Source: JBBTDV01 sp038042605 (GTDB lineage: Bacteria > Bdellovibrionota > UBA1018). From it: DNA of 13,743 nucleotides. Made by a program: the position numbers and the translations under genes. Every line of letters starts with the position of its first letter. The first letter of the stretch is position 1. The notes beneath the pieces are model-generated. The model was not told where the DNA came from, did no database searches, and worked only from the letters and a program-made list of their open reading frames with translations. The stretch covers positions 1 through 13,743 of the forward strand of contig CAYHPW010000061.1 of assembly GCA_964358645.1 (NCBI GenBank). Reading direction: 5' to 3'. Positions 1-6,341 of the stretch are shown one piece after another.

Positions 1-118
1 CATCAGCTTCCACCCAAACCCACGTTTCGTCAGGCCTAATTGCGCAACAACGCCGTTTAGTTGGTTTTAGTACTAGATAAGTAAATAAATTTACCCACAT
101 TGTCACTAAAGACACATG

Positions 119-147
119 TTGTTAATTATCTGGTTTAATCTTATAAT
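119..147 (+). promoter_or_regulatory. Sigma-70-like promoter of the surface lipoprotein gene
   Basis: A -35-like TTGTTA (119-124, four of six consensus bases) is followed after exactly 17 bases by a perfect -10 box TATAAT (142-147). Transcription would start near 153-155, about 40 bases before the ATG at 195. The surrounding AT-rich stretch raises the chance of a coincidental match, but the spacing and the perfect -10 box are good. Confidence 0.6.
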
Positions 148-155
148 ATTTAAAT

Positions 156-175
156 AGCGTTAATTAATAAACGCT
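156..175 (+). other. Hairpin at the predicted 5' end of the mRNA
   Basis: The arms AGCGTT (156-161) and AACGCT (170-175) are perfectly complementary around an 8-base AT loop. The hairpin lies directly after the predicted transcription start, so it could protect the 5' end of the message. It has no T-tract and ends 19 bases before the ATG, so it is neither a terminator nor an obvious block on translation. The functional role is inference. Confidence 0.35.
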
Positions 176-194
176 GCGGGACGTAGGTTGCTTG

Positions 195-861
195 ATGATA
201 AAGTTAGTAGTCAAAAAAACATTATATCCATTTATTATTGGCGTTATTATGTCTGGCTGCACAGCAGAGCCGCTCCGCCAGGGTAATGTCCCAATAACGG
301 CAGGATCAATGGTCACGCCGGAGTTAAAATTACAGGCCGGGATATCTAACACATCCAACGATCAAACACCTTCGTTTGAAGTAGGTAATTTAAGCGATGG
401 GTACATTGTGGAAGTTCTGGAGGGAGCTGATTCGTCATGTAACGGTGGCAGCGTGATAAAATCCGTAACTTCAACTGGCAGCAGCGTTACAATCGATTCT
501 TTGGACCTTATCGGTGGAGACAAGACTTACAACTTAAGGGTGATGGTTACATCACCAAGTGGTGGGGTAAGTTGCTCTAATGAACTCGAGTACGTGCTTG
601 ATACTACAGCACCAGCAACGCCAGTGATTACTTTGCCTGTGCTTACTCCGTATTATTCAAATGGATCTACACTAAGTATCAGCGGAAGCTGCGAGAGCGG
701 TACCACAGTTTGGTTAAGCGGTGATGTAGCAGCAACAATGAGCATGGCTTGTGAGAATGGTGCATATAGCTTTAGCATCGGCAAGGATGTGGATGGGACA
801 TATAATTTTACAATCACGCAAACTGATCCGGCGGGGAACCTATCTGGCGCGTCAAACCAGC
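195..861 (+). CDS. Surface lipoprotein with Ig-like and RCC1-like repeats, segment 1 of 4 (5' end)
   Basis: This is the 5' part of one gene that runs to 4623 and is interrupted by three assembly gaps. I chose ATG 195, with a weak TAGG seven bases upstream, over the in-frame TTG at 192. The protein begins with a lipoprotein signal: a basic start (K3, K7, K8), a hydrophobic stretch and a lipobox-like MSGC with the lipidated Cys at residue 22. The mature protein would therefore be anchored to a membrane, probably the outer one. After a short linker come two Ig-like modules: about 310-606, and about 607-861, the latter ending in the TDPAGNLSG type of motif. Proteins of this kind are usually structural or adhesive; no catalytic motif is visible. 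The segment runs into the first gap in frame, and the true gap length must be a multiple of three to restore the frame downstream. Confidence 0.85.
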
Positions 862-1264
862 NNNNNNNNNNNNNNNNNNNNNNNNNNNNNNNNNNNNNNN
901 NNNNNNNNNNNNNNNNNNNNNNNNNNNNNNNNNNNNNNNNNNNNNNNNNNNNNNNNNNNNNGCGGTGCCGGCGCCAATAATTATACATCAGGCGAAACCT
1001 ACACTATTGATAAGACAGCGCCAGGTGCTCCAAGCATTATTTCACCGGTTACATCACCGACATATTCAAATGTATCAAGCCTTGCGATCTCTGGCGCATG
1101 CGAAACAGGAGCGACAGTAAACATTGCTGGCTCTGCCACTGATAGTATCACATGCGCAGCTTCAGCATATTCGTTCACGGTAACAAAGAATTCTGATGCA
1201 ACATACAACTTTACAATCACGCAAACTGATCCGGCGGGGAACCTATCTGGCGCGTCAAACCAGC
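607..1264 (+). repeat. Duplicated Ig-like module with an exact 55-base 3' end
   Basis: The modules at about 607-861 and 1018-1264 align along their length (YSN...LSISGSCESGTTV against YSN...LAISGACETGATV). They become identical in DNA over the last 55 bases (807-861 and 1210-1264). The sharp change from diverged to identical suggests gene conversion or recombination within the gene, though strong protein constraint over this motif could contribute. Confidence 0.8.
862..961. other. Assembly gap 1 (100 N placeholder)
   Basis: Exactly 100 N. The 55 bases to the left (807-861) recur exactly at 1210-1264, and the 55 bases to the right (962-1016) recur exactly at 1871-1925. Such edges are expected where a short-read assembler with 55-base overlaps breaks at a repeat. 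The right flank is the tail of an Ig-like module whose body is absent, so the missing sequence should exceed 100 bases. Confidence 0.9.
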
Positions 1265-2331
1265 AATGGGTGAGAGACACGCAAGCACCGGCAGCGCCGA
1301 GCAGTTGGGCGCTTTCTAGTCCCGCAAACGGCGCAACGTCAAATGACAGCACTCCTCAAATCACTATCCCTGGCGATGTGCTTGAAGTTGGTTCCACGGC
1401 CAAGGTTTATGGCGACAGCAGTTGCACGACCCAGCTTGGTTCAACAGCAACCATTGCAGCCACTGATGTCACAATAAGTGATATAAGCTTAGCAACAGAC
1501 GGAGTTAAGAATTTTTACGGAAAGATTACGGACATAGCTGGCAATACTACATCATGCACTAATCTTTCTCTGTCTTATACGCTTGAAACCGCTGCGCCGA
1601 GTGTTTCATCGATTGTCAAGGCAAGCGCTAGTCCTACAAATTCAAATACGTTAGATTTCACAGTGACATTCAGTAAAAATGTTAGTGGTGTTGATACGAC
1701 TGACTTCACACTCACGACTACAGGAGTAAGCGGGGCAGCCGTAAGCTCAGTAACTCAAATAACAGCATCGCAGTATACGGTAGCAGTGGCGACAGGATCT
1801 AACAGCGGGACCATTAGGCTTGATTTGACAGATAATGATTCTATTACGGACACAGCCGGGAACATGCTTGGCGGTGCCGGCGCCAATAATTATACATCAG
1901 GCGAAACCTACACTATTGATAAGACGGTACCCACAGTGACAGTGAACCAGGCAACGGGACAGGCGGATCCCACGTCTACACTCCCGATTCTTTATGCTGT
2001 GGTTTTCAGTGAGACGGTTACTGGGTTTACATCAGCTGATGTTACGATTGGCGGGACAGCAACTGGAGTCACGTTCACGCTGAGCGGTAGTGGAACTACT
2101 TATGAAATACAGATCACGGATGCAAGCACAAGCGGAACCATAATCCCATCGATCAATGCAAGCGGAGCTACTGACTCAGCGGGGAACCTGAATGCCGCCT
2201 CAACTAGCACGGATGCTACGGTGACGTATCAGGCTCCTCAGCCCGGATCGGCAAAACAAATAGTTGCTGGTGAATACCATACTTGCGCTCTTCTAAGCAC
2301 TGGCAAGGTGCGGTGCTGGGGCAATGGTAGC
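962..2331 (+). CDS. Surface lipoprotein with Ig-like and RCC1-like repeats, segment 2 of 4
   Basis: This continues the same gene; codons start at 964. It opens with the tail of an Ig-like module (to about 1016). A second copy of the TDPAGNLSG-type module follows (about 1018-1264), then a module of the kind that opens the protein (about 1265-1605). Next come two Ig-like modules of the FSKNVSGVD/FSETVTGFT type (about 1606-1925 and 1926-2235), which resemble the bacterial Ig-like families found in large surface proteins. At 2251 the RCC1-type array begins with a half unit, the TCALL...VRCWG core, which runs into gap 2. The Ig-like part probably acts as a stalk holding the propeller head away from the membrane; this is inferred from architecture. 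The frame differs from segment 1 only because gap 1 has a placeholder length. Confidence 0.85.
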
Positions 2332-2431
2332 NNNNNNNNNNNNNNNNNNNNNNNNNNNNNNNNNNNNNNNNNNNNNNNNNNNNNNNNNNNNNNNNNNNNN
2401 NNNNNNNNNNNNNNNNNNNNNNNNNNNNNNN
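2332..2431. other. Assembly gap 2 (100 N placeholder)
   Basis: Exactly 100 N. The right flank (2432-2486) recurs exactly at 2600-2654, again over 55 bases. Removing the N joins the core at 2284 to the core at 2552 at exactly one repeat period (168 bases), so the real gap should be zero or a multiple of 168. This also satisfies the reading frame, which needs a multiple of three. Confidence 0.9.
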
Positions 2432-3034
2432 AGTGGTCGTCTGGGCTATGGAAATACAAACAATATTGGCGACGGCGAAACGCCAGAATCAGCAGGCGAT
2501 GTCAATATAGGTGGGGATGTGGTCCAAATCACAGCTGGTTATGACCATACTTGCGCTCTTCTAAGCACTGGCAAGGTACGATGCTGGGGCAGTGGTAGCA
2601 GTGGTCGTCTGGGCTATGGAAATACAAACAATATTGGCGACGGCGAAACGCCAGCATCAGCAGGTGATGTCAATGTAGGTGGGGATGTTATTCAAGTAGT
2701 GGCTGGCGATGGCTATACTTGCGCTCTTCTAAGTACTGGCAAAGTTCGATGCTGGGGTGCCGGTGCCTGGGGTCGTCTGGGCTATGGAAATACAAACAAT
2801 ATTGGCGACAACGAAACGCCAGCATCAGCAGGTGATGTCACCGTCGGCGGAGATGTTGTTCAAATAACAGCCGGCGAAATGAGTACTTGCGCTCTTTTAA
2901 GCACCGGCAAAGTTCGATGCTGGGGGTATAATGGCTACGGTCAACTTGGCTATGGGAACACAAACAATATTGGCGATAACGAAACACCAGCATCAGCAGG
3001 TGATGTCACCGTCGGCGGAGATGTTGTTCAAATA
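2432..3034 (+). CDS. Surface lipoprotein with Ig-like and RCC1-like repeats, segment 3 of 4
   Basis: This holds three complete 56-residue RCC1-type units (from 2432, 2600 and 2768) and the first half of a fourth (from 2936). Each unit reads GRLGYGNTNNIGD, then ETPxSAGDV, then a GGDVxQI strand, then the core TCALLSTGKVRCWG. Related RCC1 and BLIP-II repeats form blades of a beta propeller that binds protein partners. The two cysteines of every core lie ten residues apart, unlike cytoplasmic RCC1, and could form a disulfide outside the cytoplasm. The units here are nearly identical at the DNA level, which explains the assembly breaks on both sides. Codons start at 2432. Confidence 0.85.
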
Positions 3035-3134
3035 NNNNNNNNNNNNNNNNNNNNNNNNNNNNNNNNNNNNNNNNNNNNNNNNNNNNNNNNNNNNNNNNNN
3101 NNNNNNNNNNNNNNNNNNNNNNNNNNNNNNNNNN
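3035..3134. other. Assembly gap 3 (100 N placeholder)
   Basis: Exactly 100 N. The left flank (2980-3034) recurs exactly at 3237-3291, and the right flank (3135-3189) recurs exactly at 3303-3357, each over 55 bases. In the intact copy these flanks are 11 bases apart, so the real gap should be 11 bases plus a multiple of 168. That equals two modulo three, as the frame requires. Confidence 0.9.
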
Positions 3135-4623
3135 TAGCCACACTTGCGCTGTTTTAAGCACTGGCAAGGTGCGATGCTGGGGTGATGGTGTCAGTGGACA
3201 ACTAGGTTATGGCAATACTACAGACATAGGCGATACCGAAACACCAGCATCAGCAGGTGATGTCACCGTCGGCGGAGATGTTGTTCAAATAGCGGCTGGT
3301 TATAGCCACACTTGCGCTGTTTTAAGCACTGGCAAGGTGCGATGCTGGGGTGATGGTATCTATGGAAAACTAGGTTATAGCAATACTACGGATATAGGCG
3401 ATACCGAAACACCAGCATCAGTAGGTGATATCACCATCGGTGGAGTTGTCGCCACAAGAAGCATCGCAGCTGGTTACAATCATACATGTGCTCTTCTAAG
3501 TTCCGGTAAAGTGCGGTGCTGGGGTACTGGTAGCTACGGACGTCTTGGTTATGGAAATACCAACGATATAGGTGATAGCGAAACCCCATTATCTGCTGGT
3601 AGTGTAAGTATTGGTGGTGATGTCATACAACTCACCGCCGGAGGTACTCATACCTGCTCACTTATCAGTACAGGCAAGGTGCGGTGCTGGGGAAAAAATG
3701 ATTACGGTCAACTTGGCTACGGGAATGCTAACAACATCGGCGATGATGAAACCCCAGCCAGTGCCGGCGACATCTCTATTGGTGGTGATGTCATACAACT
3801 CACCTCTGGCGACAATCATACCTGTGCTCTTCTAAGTACTGGCAAGGTGCGATGTTGGGGTACCGGTAGCGATGGTCGTCTTGGCTATGGAGATACTAAT
3901 GAAATAGGCGATAACGAAGCACCATCATCAGCCGGTGATGTCAATGTAGGTGGGGATGCTGTTCAGATATCAGCCGGGATGTATCACACTTGTGCTTTAT
4001 TAAGCACCGGCAATGTACGGTGCTGGGGGAAAAATGATTACGGTCAGCTGGGGTATGGCCACACGCAAAGTATTGGAGATACCGAAACACCAGCATCAGC
4101 AGGTGATGTAGATGTTGGAGGAAGTGTAAAGCAAATCATGGCAGGCCAACGTCATACCTGTGCTCTTCTAAGTTCAGGCGCAGTACGATGCTGGGGTAGC
4201 AGCGATAATGGCCGACTAGGTTATGTAAACAGTAATCATATCGGCGATAACGAAGCACCATCATCAGCCGGTAATATCGATGTCGGTGGCAATGTAATAC
4301 AAATATCCAACAGCGGCACCGATACCTGCGCCATTTTAAGCACAGGCAATGTGCGGTGCTGGGGATTGAATGGCCCACAGCTTGGCTATGGCAATGTCGG
4401 CGACATAGGCGACAACGAAACGCCAGCATCGGTTGGCGATATCGATGTCGGTGGATATGTTACTTCGATTGTTAATGGTAGTAGCCACACCTGCGCACTC
4501 TTAGGTGCTGGCAACATACGGTGTTGGGGCTACAGCGGTAATGGCCAGCTCGGATATGGCAACACCAGCAGCATCGGCGATAACGAAGCACCATCCATCG
4601 CTGGCGATGTTGCTGTTTGGTAA
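3135..4623 (+). CDS. Surface lipoprotein with Ig-like and RCC1-like repeats, segment 4 of 4 (3' end)
   Basis: This is the C-terminal part of the propeller; codons start at 3136 and the TAA is at 4621-4623. It contains nine TC...VRCWG cores, with the first cysteine codon at 3145, 3313, 3487, 3655, 3823, 3991, 4159, 4327 and 4492. Spacing is 168 bases except 174 before the core at 3487 (two extra residues) and 165 before the core at 4492 (one residue less). Units become more divergent toward the 3' end. The protein stops after a half unit (LGYGNT...GDVAV). This complements the half unit that opens the array at 2251, so the last blade could be closed by the first strands, as in other propellers. 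Ligand and role are unknown; adhesion or binding of a partner protein is the likeliest guess. Confidence 0.88.
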
Positions 4624-4715
4624 ACCAGTGTCATGCACCTACCGCAAAAAACGGCACAAACGTATGACATGGGCCGAACTCATTGCAATGGTTTTCAGCA
4701 TCGATATGTTAAAGA

Positions 4716-5930
4716 TTAGATCAAACCTGAAAAAAACCGATCCGCTGATGCCATGAAAAAAGAAGCCTGACCTGATCTTTTTTCGCTCAAGACTCCTGAC
4801 TGACGAATCAATTGGATCCCACTGATTCCACCCAGTCGCTCGCTGAATCGGAATAAAGAAGGTGAAAAATTTGTATCCGAAAGCTTAGCTTCAACCAGAA
4901 GCCAGGGTTTATTCTCTTTGAGGAGCACGAAATCAACTTCATTTTTTTCCTTGTCTCGCACATAATTAAGCTTCAAATTGCCCAACCCCATTTGTGTCAT
5001 CAGGTCGCACCATTTGAGCAGATGACTGGCAACCATGTTCTCAAATCGTGGTCCAGGCTCCGTCACCTCCGACCAATCCCAGAGGTACAATTTCCGTTCT
5101 TTCTTTAAAGCCCTCCCTAACCGGCCTGCATAGGGTGGGATTAAAAATAAATAATAAAACTGCTCCAATAAATCGATCCAGTGTCTAACAGCCTCGTGAG
5201 AAACTTCCAATATTTCACGAAGTGAATTCAGGCTGAGCAATTGCCCTGAACGTTCTGGCAAAAGCGCGATCATCTGTTCCATGAGGGCCAATTCACGGAT
5301 ACGGCTCATATCCCGAATATCCTCACGAACCAATCTTTCGTGACGTGTTCTAAGCCAATTTCGATGACGCTTTTCACTGCCCGCAAGGAATGGCTCAGGA
5401 AATCCGCCGAATTTTTCCAGATGGCTCCATGTTTCAGAATGTTCCTTGACTGGTAACGATTTTTTTAAAACACGGAGCGGATCCGGCAGCGCGGCTGGCA
5501 CCTTCCATCCGCATTTTTCGGCCAATGAAAATGGGTGTAGCAAAAACAAAAGATAACGTCCCAACAGGCTATCCCCGCCCCGTCGATAAACATCCAGTTT
5601 CACACTGCCAGTAACGTGAATTAAGCACCTGTCTCCATAAAGATCAAAGGCTCCCTTTAGATAGTTTTTCCATCTTGGATATTTATGAATCTCGTCAAAA
5701 TAAACAGCCGTATGATTCTCAAAAGGTTGGTAAGGGTGATGGGCAATGAGTTTTCTACTGTCTAAATCATCCCAATTCATCAAAGGGCCTGGATAGGTCG
5801 CCATTAGTTGTTTAAATAATGTAGTCTTCCCAACCTGTCTGGGACCTGAAACAAAAATCATTTTTCGGTAATCCTCCCGCTCCTTTAAAATAACCCGCAC
5901 AAGGGAGCGAGGAGTGAGTTCTGTCGTCAT
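4716..5930 (-). CDS. AAA_14/DUF4143-type ATPase
   Basis: This is a complete 404-residue protein of the archaeal/bacterial ATPase family with an AAA_14-like N-terminal half and a DUF4143-like C-terminal half. Walker A is GPRQVGKTT (residues 29-37) and Walker B is AVYFDE (75-80). A TGS follows at 107-109 in a sensor-like position. GGFPEP (175-180) is typical of the family. A helical region with a winged-helix look spans about 230-265. NEVDF (330-334) and VEAK (346-349) form the D...ExK pattern seen in PD-(D/E)xK-like folds; whether it cuts DNA is not known. These cytoplasmic ATPases are common, scattered in genomes and often carried as single genes of unclear function. It is convergent with the lipoprotein gene, 92 bases apart. 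No Shine-Dalgarno sequence precedes the ATG, so translation may be leaderless or weak. Confidence 0.93.
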   Translation of the reverse strand: MTTELTPRSLVRVILKEREDYRKMIFVSGPRQVGKTTLFKQLMATYPGPLMNWDDLDSRKLIAHHPYQPFENHTAVYFDEIHKYPRWKNYLKGAFDLYGDRCLIHVTGSVKLDVYRRGGDSLLGRYLLFLLHPFSLAEKCGWKVPAALPDPLRVLKKSLPVKEHSETWSHLEKFGGFPEPFLAGSEKRHRNWLRTRHERLVREDIRDMSRIRELALMEQMIALLPERSGQLLSLNSLREILEVSHEAVRHWIDLLEQFYYLFLIPPYAGRLGRALKKERKLYLWDWSEVTEPGPRFENMVASHLLKWCDLMTQMGLGNLKLNYVRDKEKNEVDFVLLKENKPWLLVEAKLSDTNFSPSLFRFSERLGGISGIQLIRQSGVLSEKRSGQASFFMASADRFFSGLI

Positions 5931-5937
5931 ACGTATA

Positions 5938-5950
5938 GTTTATGGTAAAC
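5938..5950. promoter_or_regulatory. Palindrome upstream of the ATPase gene
   Basis: GTTTA-TGG-TAAAC is a perfect inverted repeat with a 3-base centre. It begins 8 bases upstream of the ATPase ATG. A further GTTTAC lies at 5978-5983. Its position would let a bound protein block the promoter or ribosome access, so an autoregulatory operator is possible. No regulator has been identified; the role is inference. Confidence 0.35.
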
Positions 5951-5952
5951 CG

Positions 5953-5974
5953 AAAAAAAGTCACGACCTTTTTT
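5953..5974. other. AT-rich inverted repeat
   Basis: A run of seven A followed by GTC faces GAC-C followed by six T, nearly symmetrical around a 2-base centre. It could form a short hairpin with T-tracts on either strand, as in a bidirectional terminator, but it lies between two divergent genes where a terminator is not expected. The GC part of the stem is very short. Confidence 0.2.
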
Positions 5975-6341
5975 CTGTTTACAAAAAATAAGCCCACCGG
6001 TTCACAGGGGTTGCGGTGGCCATTCAAGTAGTATAAAAACACACATGAAAGCGGAATCCGCAAGATTCCTTAGATAACCTTGTTTGAAAGATTGTTTATA
6101 GCCGATAAAAAACCAATTTTTGAGTTGAAGCTTAGAACGGCTTAACAACACCGTTTAGCGCGCCAATAACCATACAATAATGACATATGTCTAGTTGTTT
6201 GACGGTGCCATTTTGCGAACGCGCCTTTCTAACACTCAAATAATACACAATTTTTATTAAACGTCATTTCTCAATCTGTAGAGCATTAATTTTGCAGATA
6301 GCCGTGGAGTTTGATTGTCAATAAATAATAGGCGATTGTTT

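Larger units (their letters stand above)
2251..4620 (+). repeat. Tandem 168-base coding repeat (RCC1-type blades)
   Basis: Thirteen cores and thirteen complementary half units are visible, interrupted by two gaps. The period is 168 bases (56 codons) with two small deviations. Units 5' of about 3360 share long exact stretches, including 55-mers, and later units match mainly at the protein level. The repeat lies in an open reading frame and is not a CRISPR array. Confidence 0.95.
5931..6341. other. Non-coding region between divergent genes
   Basis: I see no credible gene in these 411 bases. The stretch holds the palindrome and AT hairpin next to the ATPase start. A weak promoter candidate lies on the + strand: TTGCGA at 6213-6218, 17 bases, then TCAAAT at 6236-6241, each four of six consensus bases. 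A GGAG at 6306-6309 precedes an alternative TTG start at 6315. A short sequence at 6146-6158 is nearly the same as one at 48-60. Confidence 0.5.

Noticed and set aside
1..75. Integron attC-like or insertion-sequence end at the left edge
   Set aside because: The core sites GTTRRRY and RYYYAAC are not paired in the right order and no terminal inverted repeat or integrase is present in the window.
164..358. Small reading frame on the minus strand
   Set aside because: It lies opposite the signal peptide and first domain of the lipoprotein gene and has no recognisable features.
2251..4620. Regularly spaced repeats that could suggest a CRISPR array
   Set aside because: The period is 168 bases, the repeats are contiguous without spacers, and the whole stretch is one protein-coding frame.
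4611..4623. Frameshift near the end of the RCC1-type array, because the last unit reads GDVAVW then stop where GDVxVGG is expected
   Set aside because: The stop falls exactly where the half units balance, and reading on in the other frame gives no further core motif, so a natural end is more likely.
4681..4690. Perfect palindrome CATTGCAATG between the convergent genes
   Set aside because: It has no loop and no T-tract, so it is not a terminator, and a 10-base palindrome alone is weak evidence for a binding site.
4505..4756. Reading frame of 83 residues crossing the end of the lipoprotein gene
   Set aside because: It is an out-of-frame shadow of the last RCC1-type unit and continues into the opposite end of the ATPase gene.
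6204..6216. Possible sigma-54 promoter (GG...GC with TTTTGC) upstream of the DUF3943-like gene
   Set aside because: Only nine bases separate GG and GC; sigma-54 promoters need ten, and a one-base change normally abolishes function. The flanks also match the consensus poorly.
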